Source: Pseudovirgaria hyperparasitica | Lineage: Eukaryota; Ascomycota; Dothideomycetes; Acrospermales; Acrospermaceae | Direction of reading: 5' to 3' | NCBI RefSeq assembly: GCF_010093815.1 | Contig: NW_022985556.1 | Location: 824,782-888,781 of the forward strand | DNA length: 64,000 nucleotides | Part shown: positions 54,972 through 64,000 of the stretch, piece by piece | How the letters are laid out: each line of letters opens with the position of its first letter | Position numbering within the stretch: the stretch's first letter is position 1 | The notes under the pieces: model-generated | What the model was told of the DNA's origin: nothing | The model's input: only the letters and a program-made list of their open reading frames with translations | The model's database searches: none | Made by a program: the position numbers and the translations under genes

Positions 54972-55311
54972 CGTGCCAGGCGTACGCGGTAGGAGGTATT
55001 AGTGAGCATCACATTATCAAGCTCTAGATAACATCATCAAGACCTTGGGCGTAATGGGTTTCAAGGGCTTTGTATCCAATTAAGATGTAAGATGAGCACG
55101 TGCATATAGATGCTTGTTCCTGCAGCATCTCCACGTCTAAGGCCGTCTGATAGACCGACGTTGATGATTGCGCTCGGACCACAACGCCATGGATGACCCA
55201 CTCTAACTTTCATCCATATAGGCAGAAAAGCTCGAAAGATAATATCCAAGCCTGTAGATAACCACTCACGCTTCAACGCCCACAATACCATTTTTCACAG
55301 TCGCACACACA
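54972..55311. promoter_or_regulatory. Bidirectional promoter, Sea4/Efg1
   Basis: 340 bp between divergent starts. Contains a GATGAG core (55091-55096) directly joined to an E-box CACGTG (55097-55102). GATGAG is the centre of the yeast PAC element found near ribosome-biogenesis genes, which suits Efg1. Binding in this fungus is inferred. Confidence 0.5.
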
Positions 55312-56220
55312 ATGGCACCACAACCTCCAACACATCCCTCACGTAGCAAACTTCTTGGACTTCCCTCACAACCGAAAACAAAGCGGAAGAAGAAGGAAAA
55401 GCCAGCCCACATTCGCGGTCCAGCATACTCCAAGGCACACACCGTGAACCCTATCAAACGTCGCATCCGTGACCTTGAGCGCTTGCTCTCTGGCCCGCGT
55501 AATATCCCTGCCGATGTACGAATAGCACAGGAGCGAGAGCTGGGGAGCCTGAAGAGAGACCTAGAGCAAGAGGAGGCGGATATGCGACGGAGCGAGATGA
55601 TTAGAAAGTACCACATGGTGCGGTTCTTTGGTAAGTCTATACAAATACTCACGAAGACTCCCAAGGCGATAGTGTTATATGCGCGAAGCTGATCGCACAT
55701 CTCAGAAAGCAAGAAAGCTGAGCGCAACCTCAAAAAAGCCCGCCGAGCTCTGAATAATGCAACGACGCCAGACGAGACTGCGACAGCACAAGCGCACGTA
55801 CATACATGTGAGGTCGATTACAACTACACAAGATTTTATCCATTTTTGAAAGCATATCATGCGTTATACCCACGGCAACAGGGCCAGGTCGTAGGCGAGG
55901 GAAGCAAGCCAGAAGAGGGTGAAAAAATGGACATTGACACTGAAGCAAAGCCTGAGAGTACTATAACTGAGGGCAAAGGTGATCGCGAAATGTGGGCAGC
56001 GATTGAAAAGGCGATGGTGGACGGGACATTAGAGGCGTTACGCGACAGTAAGGTGCATGCTCCCGGGGAAATGAAGAACACGAAGAAGTCGGCGAGGGTT
56101 GAGAAGGAAGGACGTCCCACAAAAGCGAAGTCAAGGATAGAGAAAGCGAGTGGTGGTCGAGACAAAGCGAACAATGCGCGCGAGGAAGACGAGGATAGCG
56201 ACGGTGGGTTCTTCGAATGA
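55312..56220 (+). CDS. EFG1: rRNA-processing protein Efg1
   Basis: Nucleolar factor of the 90S/SSU processome needed for early 18S rRNA cleavages. Two exons (55312-55630, 55706-56220) give 277 aa. After a basic N-terminus (KTKRKKKEKPAH) comes the Efg1 helical domain: VNPIKRRIRDLERLLSGPR, IPADVRIAQERELGSLKRDL, MIRKYHMVRFFESKKAER, and the DYNYTRFYPFLKAYHALYP motif. The last 100 residues are acidic then Lys-rich and disordered, ending DEDSDGGFFE. Domain order and spacing match the family; the splice between MVRFF and ESKKAERN is the expected junction. Confidence 0.93.
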
Positions 56221-57244
56221 AGTCATGGCATCCCAAAAGTATTCGCATTTTCTTGGCGTCAACATCTGCGGGAACCTCTACATGCGCGCAGGGCAAGGTG
56301 TCAAGGTTGCTGCACATTACATTTAAACATACCTAGCGTGTGAACACAACAAGCTGCTTTTGGCGTTTTATCAGACGGCCAAGGAGCAAAACTTGAGCAG
56401 GAGTTGTTATGATCATTTGCATGCTACGAATCCTCCTGGAGTTCTCCCACAGAACAATCTGTCGTCCTATCTCGCATTCACAAACGCGCAAGACTTATAT
56501 TTCCGTGCGCCTAGTTCTTGAAAATTACGCCATGGGACTAAATCACAGGCGTGAATATGGACCAAGTGACTGACAAGCTTTCACCTTGGCAAGTCTCTAC
56601 TCACATGAGACGAACGTCAAAAGTAATGGAACAGGGTAAAATCAGATTCCAGGGGCAGACATATAGTCAGCGTCAGAGGGCGCGCTAGAGAAGGAGAAGA
56701 CTACGATAAAATATTGTATACTACTAGCTTTGCTACGGTACATAAAGATCCGGCGCTTCAGTATACATATTCCAACGCATTATAGTTTGTAATGATTAGA
56801 AGTGCAACTTGAAATGGCATTTAGGGCGGTAGTATTGTATGTTATCTTACAGCGTCACAACGTTAACCGAAGACAGTTTGCGAAGACTTTGATATCTGAT
56901 TAAATATCGTATATGGTCACCTCGCCCAGTTACCGATCATAAACTATAGTAGAAGAATACCCAACGCCATTCCATGCGTCCGTAGATGGCCTAAATGTAC
57001 CTACGTGTCCTTCTGTCGGACGGAGAAGGGCTAAGATGCGTATGATTGCGTGGGCGGTCGAAATGTGAAGTAACATGCTGCGTGCACATAATGTGGCTTC
57101 AGTGTACTCCCAAACCCCAATTTTTCTCTTTAGCGATATTCTAGAGCATGAGATTCTCTATGGCTATTCGCTCTTGCTTTTTATTAGCGGTTCGCTATCG
57201 CTCTCAACAGCAGCGACTTTAGATTGCAAAGCTGTGCTGGAAAT
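56221..57244. other. Intergenic between convergent genes
   Basis: 1.0 kb, AT-moderate, between the Efg1 and MAPKK genes. No coding frame and no repeat recognised. Confidence 0.5.
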
Positions 57245-58898
57245 TTAGTCTTCCCAAGCCCATACTTGCTTGAGATATGCGGCAACGTTGACTTTTTTCG
57301 ACTTCATTTCGACCATCCACGGGTGCTCGAGCATACGCCAGGGTGACGCGCGACGACCAGGCTCTTTCTCAAGACTGAGTCTAGGTTAGCCATACCATAA
57401 TCAGGAAGATCTGTCTTGTGCCGACTTACCAACAATCAATGAAATACTTGAAGTTTTCACTCCATTTGATCCCATTGTCTGGCTCATCCTTCAACTTCGG
57501 GATTTCTTGTCGTACAATGTATGTCAAGAGATCAATCAAACCAGCTCTGGGGTTCATCTCACTTCCGTCAGCAGGAAATGGGAATCTGTGCTGTGCGACT
57601 TCGAGCAAGGTGACTCCAAGACTCCATACATCCGATGTAATGGTGTAACTCTGGCCAGTAATACGTTCTGGTGCCATGTAGTAACTCGTTCCGATAAAGG
57701 TATTTGCATCGCCTTTCGTACCGAACTCTCCTGATACACCAAAATCGCAAAGTTTGACCTGGCCATTCCGGCAGAGAAGGATGTTGGAAGGTTTAATGTC
57801 GCGGTGAATGATTCGATGAGAATGGAGATAAGTTAGTCCGTTGAGCACACCTTCTGCTACCTTGCCCAGGACCTTTTCACCTGTCCTTCCTCCCCTGCCT
57901 TTCACTTCGCGATAAACCGAGTCTAGAGATCCTCCCTCGCAGAATTCCATAGCGATACTGATTGTTCCAGAGTTGTCGTCGAAGGCACCGTAGTACTGAC
58001 AGATATGGTCCGAGGCGCAATTCTTGTTGAAAGAAAGTTCTCGAACGATCTGTTTCTTGACATCGGGATCCGGATTTGTTGTGATAATCTAACCAGTTTG
58101 TCAGTCCCCAGCGTCTTTACTCGAGAGCCGAGCTCTACATACCTTCAGTGCGAAGACGGTCTTGCCGCCTTTCAAAACGCAGCGAGTGACAGCACCACCA
58201 GCGCCCTCACCCAAACTCCCTATTTCTTGTATCATGTCTTTACTGCTAGCCGCCCTCCAGCCTGCATCATCCAAATCTTCTACATCTAACGGCCTGCCCT
58301 TATCTTCAGCCATTTTCTCAAGGTCTGGATAGTTTGCAGGATCACGTTCGTTCCTTCCGCCTTCGCTTCCACCTTGAGATATCGCCGAAAGAGGGTCAGA
58401 ATTTTGTGGTCTTAGCGGCCCTGAGATGCTTAATTGTGGGTGTGAATACGATGAGGATGCCGCTGATCCCGATCCATTCTGTTGTGAATCACCAAAGCTC
58501 CCCGATCTAGAATGTGTACTTGTATCGCTTGAACCGCCAGCCGAATTGCCAGTCTGGAGGGGTTGTAGTCTCGGTTGTGGTCGGGTCTGCTCCTGAGGAG
58601 TTGTGTTACTTCCCATTGGTGTTGCGAGTCGCAGTTGAGGGGCAGCTGGCCGAGATAGGGTGGGAACGTCATTGTTGTTTGCGGCGCCATTTGTGACTGG
58701 CCTGGCATTTGGTGATGGCGGAATTGAGAGGCCTAGGCGCGGCATTCTACTGCCGCCTCGATGCGCACCAGGAATCGGAGGGCGGAGGAGAGGCGCCGGT
58801 GACGACATATTTGGACGTGTGAGAGTCGGCGGAGAAGTTGAGGAGTTGTCCGTATGAGGATATCCGTTCGCTGTATCCCCGGTACCAGGACCCTGCAT
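57245..58898 (-). CDS. MAP kinase kinase of the cell-wall integrity pathway (Mkk1/2 type)
   Basis: Dual-specificity kinase between a Bck1-type MEKK and a Slt2/Mpk1-type MAPK. Three exons (58898-58143, 58088-57430, 57374-57245) give 514 aa. The first 220 residues are disordered, Pro/Ser-rich. Kinase domain: Gly loop [11 protein letters not shown], Lys in VFALK at the end of exon 1, [11 protein letters not shown], catalytic [16 protein letters not shown] in [11 protein letters not shown], and the activation loop up to [10 protein letters not shown] with Ser and Thr phospho-acceptors. The insert [19 protein letters not shown] is typical of fungal Mkk1/2 and separates it from Ste7 and Pbs2. The end is [19 protein letters not shown]. 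Start at 58898 ([12 protein letters not shown]). Confidence 0.93.
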
Positions 58899-60876
58899 CT
58901 ATGTCGACCCTGTTGAATCGAGACGTAGTGTGATGGTGTGTCCAACCCTTCCTTTCACAGCCGTTATTCAACGTAGGGTCTGATCGTGTGGCTCTCACGT
59001 GGCTATTGATAGTGGTTCCACGGTCGAGCTGCGCTACGATTTTGACGTCCCAGACTTGTAAAGAGACAAGAACTTGCTGCTCCGTTAGTGGTGCTATATT
59101 ATACGAGTAATGCCTCGAAGGACCACAATGTGAGCGAAAGTCGACGAGGCAAGCTTCGGCTGTTCTCAAGGTGTCTCCAAATAGCGGACAAGGGATAGGT
59201 ATCTGTGGTGAGTAGAATTGAACGGTGGGGCCCGGAAGTGCTGGAGCGGGTGCCTGATGTTCGGACACGCCGATATGTGCAAGCGTCGGGGCGGGTGTTC
59301 AAGGTGATGGGGCTTATGTGACTGTTAAATATGGCAGAGAATGCCTGGGACGGAAGATGAACGCAACTGTGAGTGAAAAGTAGAGTGCTGGCGACGTTTG
59401 AGAGTGAAGGAGGCAGATGCGGCACGCGGGAGGTGGTCTCAACGAACGACAAGGCAAGCCTGGAAAGGTGGAGGGGCGTATGTTGGAACGGGTTGGTGCC
59501 TGGGTATGTGGAGGCGGGCGCCAAGCTACGTATGCCAACAACGAATTGGGCTGCGACCCTCGATAATATGATAGGATCAAGTTTTGATGAAAACGGCACA
59601 GCTGTGAGATGAAATAATTATGGATGTTATAAGATAGATACCTACTCAGCTGGATGAGAGAGGCCGGGAACAAGGCCCAGGGACCGCAGAAATGCCGGTG
59701 AGCAAACCACCAGGCAGGCGGCTGCAAAAGACTCGATCGCATCCAAAACTATCCCCCATGTTCACTCCCCATGTCTCTCTCATTTGCTGCCACGCGTGAT
59801 ATTGCATGATGCCTTCTCCTACGGCACTCCTACGGCATTCTGACATACCTGTTAAATCAAATGAAAGAATCTACCGCTCAATACAAGCTCCACGTAAGCT
59901 GTCCAACACATCTCGCCGCGTTTCGGCCCTATTAGGGCTCCCCTATTGCAGGTTCGCCAGCTGGCAACGAAGCCTTCCAAAGTGCGCCAATGCTCAACAA
60001 CGGTTCTGAGAACGAGCTTCATACGGCCATTCTGGAAAATCAGCCTCGGACATTATTCTACCAAGAATTGTGGAATGTCTTCTTTCTGTCATCCACTGCG
60101 TCTGCGGCTGACGTTGGGGTCAGCAGAAACCTCCAATCGATTACGATCCATTGGTTGCGTTCTTTTTTGGTCCCCGTTTTGCCGCCAGAAGGATGCTGAT
60201 AGTTGGGGAAAGCCTGCCCACAAGCTGGGTGTCCACGTTGCAATCCGGGCATTGTTTCACAATTCCCATCATTGACGCTTCCAACTTACAGTAATATAAC
60301 ATGGGGACGTCATTTGTCCGAGTGCTCACATGCCCTGACGCCGCTCACCGTTCACGACGAGGCATCACTATCCCACAAAAGAAATAAAAAGTGATCAAGA
60401 CTAGCAAATCCGATCTTCAATGTTTCATGTGCACGGCTGCTAAGCCCAATGTGTACAGTATTGGCGCTGCTAAGCCTTGTTGGGTACAGAAATAGAAGAG
60501 AACATGCATTTCACCCGAGGCCGGTAGGCATTACCTAGTAGAGTGAAGATATATACATAGTAGGCTGTACTTGGCTTCGATGATAAAAGATGACACGAAC
60601 AGCTCCTCCCGACCTACATAGCGTGTGGCGTATCGCCAGGCATATCACAAGTTTTGATAATCTTCCCACGTGTCCTACCAGACGCATGTAAACGTTGTCT
60701 AATAAAAGTGAAACTAAGCGGAGCAGCGAAAACTGCGCCTCGAGTATACTTGCTTAATGCCATATTCAGTCTAGACGTATGAACAGGGTTTGATCGGGTG
60801 CATCAGGTTCATGACAGTCCGCATCGTCTGTTTCTGGAACAGCGAATATAATCTAAAAGAGCAGTGCTACTTACAT
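58899..60876. other. Long intergenic region
   Basis: Upstream region of the MAPKK gene and flank of the tRNA gene. A 166-codon open frame on the minus strand (59099-59599) is overlapped by another in a different frame and has no domain; likely leader. Nothing else seen. Confidence 0.5.
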
Positions 60877-60950
60877 GGTTCGATGGTGTAGTTGGTTATC
60901 ACGTCAGTCTAACACACTGAAGGTCTCCGGTTCAAGTCCGGGTCGAATCA
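60877..60950 (+). tRNA. tRNA-Val (anticodon AAC)
   Basis: Complete cloverleaf: acceptor stem GGTTCGA paired with TCGAATC, D arm GTG...CAC, anticodon stem TCAGT/ACTGA with loop CTAACAC (anticodon AAC, at 60911-60913), T stem TCCGG/CCGGG around TTCAAGT. Discriminator A at 60950. No intron. A TTTT run at 60951-60954 can serve as Pol III terminator. Confidence 0.96.
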
Positions 60951-61551
60951 TTTTGTTAATTTTTGCTAGTTGCGCCATCCACTCACCAATATTGCGCACA
61001 AAGTACAGAGCCTAGCTGCTCTATAAGCACCAATTTTGGTTTAAGACATCAGGGTCTGGCCCTTCGATACTCTCTTAGAGTCGTGGTTACATGAAAAGCG
61101 ATTAAGATTAAATATGAGCAAGTATTTACTTATTATACGGCGTTGAGAACGAACAAAAGAGGGAGAATCATGAGAGGGCTTATCTTTTGCTTATATTGCT
61201 TGCTCTGTTTCGTTATAGGAGCTCTAGATAATGTCAGCCAATCTTAGTAGCTAGACGAACCGTGTCATAGTTTGCAAAACAAATGGTTGACTACGATAGC
61301 AGGACTGGGGTGTTGGCATAGAATTGGCGACGGTTATATAACATGATTCAGACACGAGAAGAGAGGAGTGCCCTGTCTAAGTGGATCTTGCTCGCAATTT
61401 CCACGACGTTGCAGATTTTACATGATGCAAACCAAAGCTACATTCGTGATTTGGTGTGCGTAGACAATAACATATGTACATGTACTCTTCGATGCATCAG
61501 CACAGTAGTGCATACCTCCTGGTCTTGAGTTTATTCTGCTAATGCAGCGAC
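60951..61551. other. Intergenic
   Basis: Between the tRNA and the glutaredoxin stop. AT-moderate; no coding frame beyond 61 codons. Confidence 0.5.
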
Positions 61552-62300
61552 TTAGACAGCGCCGGCCTTCTTCAATTTCTCTGGTAGATCCTTCTTGATT
61601 CCCTGCAGATCTGAGTTTCCTCCCACGAACTCTCCACCGATGTAGATCATTGGTACAGTGTTGGAACCGTTCTCTTGCGAAAGTGCGGCCTTGATCGCGT
61701 CGCCGTCATCTAGGTGTGACAGTTAGCACTAACACTCACACTGCCTATGGAACGTATGCTGGTACCGATTTGGTCAAGCTCCTCAACGTGGAACTTCGCG
61801 CCTTGTGCGGTCAGGGTCGCCTTCGCGGTGCGACAATATGGGCACCATGACTTGGAAAAGACTACAACGGGGTTCTCCTCGATGAGTTTGAGAGCCTTGG
61901 TCTTTGCGGCAGACATGTCGGCGGGTGAAGCAGTACCGAAGTTGAAGAATCTGCGAAGGAACGACGTGGTGGGCAACTGAGCGCGTAAATGCGGCTGTTG
62001 TAGGGATGCTTGTGATTGTGGTCGAGCTATTGAGAGTGTTGACAGAGGATACACAAGTGCGGGCGTGGTGGGGCAGACTGGCTTCTTAAGTATCGAGGGC
62101 CTTGGAGGTGATTTGAAATGGAGGATATGGCGTGCGGGCATTGATTGGGTTAGAAATGGAGGTGAGGAGCAATCAGAGTCGACTGGAGTGATGCAATTTG
62201 GTACACGACTGCTCGGTAATGCACGCCGAGTTCTGGCGTCATCCACCCCGGACGGACCTGCTGTTCCAGAACCTTTGCTACCCGTGTATGCCTGAGGCAT
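61552..62300 (-). CDS. Dithiol glutaredoxin with possible mitochondrial presequence
   Basis: Glutathione-dependent oxidoreductase. Two exons (62300-61766, 61709-61552). The core begins at MSAAKTKALKLIEENP (ATG 61916) and is 102 aa, the normal length. Active site SWCPYCRTAK gives the CPYC dithiol motif. TVPMIYIGGEFVGGNSDL supplies the cis-Pro and glutathione-binding GG. The upstream in-frame extension starts at ATG 62141 (177 aa total) or 62300 (230 aa). The part from 62141 is Arg- and Ser-rich with almost no acidic residues (MPARHILHFKSPPRPSILKK and LRRFFNFGTAS), which looks like a mitochondrial targeting sequence. Yeast Grx2 gives cytosolic and mitochondrial forms from alternative starts in the same way, so dual targeting is a reasonable inference. 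Confidence 0.9.
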
Positions 62301-62539
62301 TCAGGCAACACGGCTTCGCAGTCAATCGCAATCCAGGACCAAAGGACCATTGTCTTCGTTATATCCTGGTGCCTGCCGCGTTGTCGACTCTCTCTTTGCC
62401 TCAACAACAAATCACGATGGGTGCGTGAACCTCTTCACGACCTAGCGAAATGGCATATGCTATCGTCAACCCCTTATCTCGCTGTCCTTGATCAACCTGC
62501 AATCCAGCGCAGGCCCGCGAGCTTCCATCCTCAGTCACC

Positions 62540-64000
62540 ATGGGAAGCACTTCCGTCCTTTCCGTCATCTTCTTCGCCGTCGCCCTACTCATTATCTTCG
62601 GCGCTGTGCTTCTTCTCATACGATACTACGTCCCACTACGATCTACGCCTTCATACATTACTGTGCCGGCCTTTCTCGCGATCGCGTTACCGGCGTCGAT
62701 TATCCTCCTTGTACCAATAGACCTTGCCAGTTGGGCACAAGAAGATGATGGGGACTTGAAGGGCATATGGCTGCCGGAAAGAGTTATCCTGGTGTCTTGG
62801 AGGATACTGTATTGGCTGACTTTCGTGTTGACATGGTATGCGCTCGTCGGACTGGTTGCTGCTAAGATGTCACTAATTGTTTGATAGGGCGATACTCCCA
62901 CTCACAGGCGAGTACGCCGATTCCGGATATCGCGAACCTCGAAAGAAGCTTCTATACTCTCTCCAGAGCAATGGCAGATACTGGCTCATTATGATTGGTG
63001 CCAGTACGCTTGCTGCAGTGTACTACTTCCTCCAGAACGGCCTCGAATACCTCAGTCTCAAAGGAACAGTGATGGCATTAGCATACGCATGGGGTCTAAT
63101 CTTGGCGATATACTTGATGGGCCATGGGCTGGTTGCTATGCCACGCTGGCTGTTTCGCACGGCAAGTGTCAGTAACAGGCTTCGGATCACGCAGTCGCAT
63201 GCGCCCAAGGTACTCGATCGCCTTATGGACTCGCTGGATGAGGTGGACAAATACGAGCTCCAGGTTCAGCAACTACAATCGAAGAGAGGAGCTGTGTCCA
63301 AAACGTTCCAAGAATGGATCGACGAGCTTTCGGATGGCGTTTCGCTGCTCGAATCGAGGCCCACGATTGCTCGTGCCACCACGAATGTACCCGTCACAGT
63401 CACCGAACGTTACCTCGCCGACCTAACACGCAAGCTGAAGCGTGCACGCCACAGAAAGATGCGCTTCGTTGATGAATGGGATCGACTTGTTCGCTCTGCC
63501 CAGAACACTCAAGCCATTCTGGATAGCACATCGACGCAACGCCTCGACTTCCCTGCCAAGGATCCCCACGACCCCTTTTTCCGCCTCAGATTCATGACCC
63601 CCTATACCCGCTACATCCTCCATGTACACATAATGCCGATCACATACTATGCGCTCTCAGCACTGCTTTCCATCGCCGCCGTCCTCGTGATATGGTCTTC
63701 CATTGTTAAATCCCTCTCTGCAGAGCTCTCCGTCGTCGGGCTGAGCGTCGTACACAAGGGCAACTCATCCAGAATGCAGATCAGTCTAGCTGGCCAACTT
63801 ACTGCGGCATTCTGGATGCTATATATGCTTGCCTCGGCCCTCTACGCCGTCACGGAAGTCAAGATCTGGGGCAACCGCGCGCTTGTACGCCGCGGCACGT
63901 ATCCCGAGTCCGCAACCTGGTACGCGTGCCAGCTCGCCAAGCTCTCCGTCCCCCTAGCATACAACTTCATCACCTTTCTGCCGCGCGTCGTCTATCGCGC
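62540..64000 (+). CDS. LMBR1-domain membrane protein, partial (3' cut by window edge)
   Basis: Multi-pass membrane protein of the LMBR1 family (human LMBR1 and LMBRD relatives); molecular role in fungi not defined. Exon 1 is 62540-62835; exon 2 starts at 62888 and runs off the right edge, at least 469 aa. Hydrophobic segments occur at about 7-28, 40-60, 85-105, then around 130-150 and 160-185 (LIMIGASTLAAVYYFLQNGL and ALAYAWGLILAIYLMGHGLV). A long soluble, partly coiled-coil stretch follows (DEVDKYELQVQQLQSKRG to LTRKLKRARHRKMRF). Further helices near the edge include ILHVHIMPITYYALSALLS and ISLAGQLTAAFWMLYMLAS. Arrangement of membrane, cytosolic and membrane blocks agrees with LMBR1. The stop codon is not in the window. 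Confidence 0.88.

Noticed and set aside
59099-59599. 166-codon open frame upstream of the MAPKK gene
   Set aside because: Overlaps another similar frame (59314-59742) and lacks any domain; most likely 5' leader of the kinase gene.
1-64000. CRISPR array, rRNA, complete transposon or secondary-metabolite cluster
   Set aside because: No regularly spaced repeats with unique spacers, no rRNA stretch, no transposase or reverse-transcriptase motif, and no PKS or NRPS signature was found on either strand.

Overview
The window is nuclear DNA of a filamentous ascomycete (Pezizomycotina). Genes carry several 45-70 nt GT-AG introns, lie on both strands without operons, and include typical fungal families: a Zn(II)2Cys6 factor with a fungal transcription-factor domain, Stb3, Sea4, Vam7, an Mkk1/2-type MAPKK, and a β-carbonic anhydrase of the small fungal type. 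The cluster of BTB proteins and the Cys-rich secreted proteins would fit a Dothideomycete, but that placement is an inference. Gene models were spliced by hand; where given, exon sums are multiples of three.

Layout. 0.5-3.5 kb: EB1/Bim1-type microtubule protein and a secreted CDH-cytochrome/cytochrome b561 protein. 3.5-6.6 kb: a long gene-free stretch. 6.6-23.1 kb: conserved housekeeping genes, namely the Vam7 SNARE, Pam18/Tim14, Rlp24, a Zn2Cys6 factor, an α/β-hydrolase, a Bor1/SLC4 transporter and Efr3. 24.0-24.9 kb: a β-carbonic anhydrase in seven exons, one only 18 nt long. 25.9-27.9 kb: two BTB-like genes, the second with a reading-frame break. 28.5-32.5 kb: a DUF1295 membrane protein divergent from topoisomerase III. 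32.5-39.9 kb: Stb3 and a small membrane protein, separated by long intergenic DNA with simple repeats, including a (TAG)n tract holding 10 Ns. 39.9-41.1 kb: a third BTB gene with a poly-Asn tract and an 84-bp internal duplication.

41-48 kb is an accessory island: AT-rich, gene-poor, with one uncertain hypothetical gene and a tandem pair of paralogous secreted proteins (about 210 aa, eight conserved cysteines) whose upstream DNA was duplicated with them. From 48 kb there are two Arg/Ser-rich disordered proteins flanking a macro-domain (Poa1-like) protein, then housekeeping resumes: Sea4, Efg1, an Mkk1/2-type MAPKK, tRNA-Val(AAC), a glutaredoxin with possible mitochondrial presequence, and an LMBR1-domain protein cut by the right edge.

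Functional themes: ribosome production and TORC1 signalling (Rlp24, Efg1, Stb3, Sea4), plasma-membrane and vacuole traffic (Efr3, Vam7) and mitochondrial import (Pam18). These are probably chance neighbours, not a cluster. The most novel part is the 43.4-46.1 kb tandem secreted-protein locus, followed by the rapidly changing BTB genes. No complete transposon, rRNA or CRISPR was seen.
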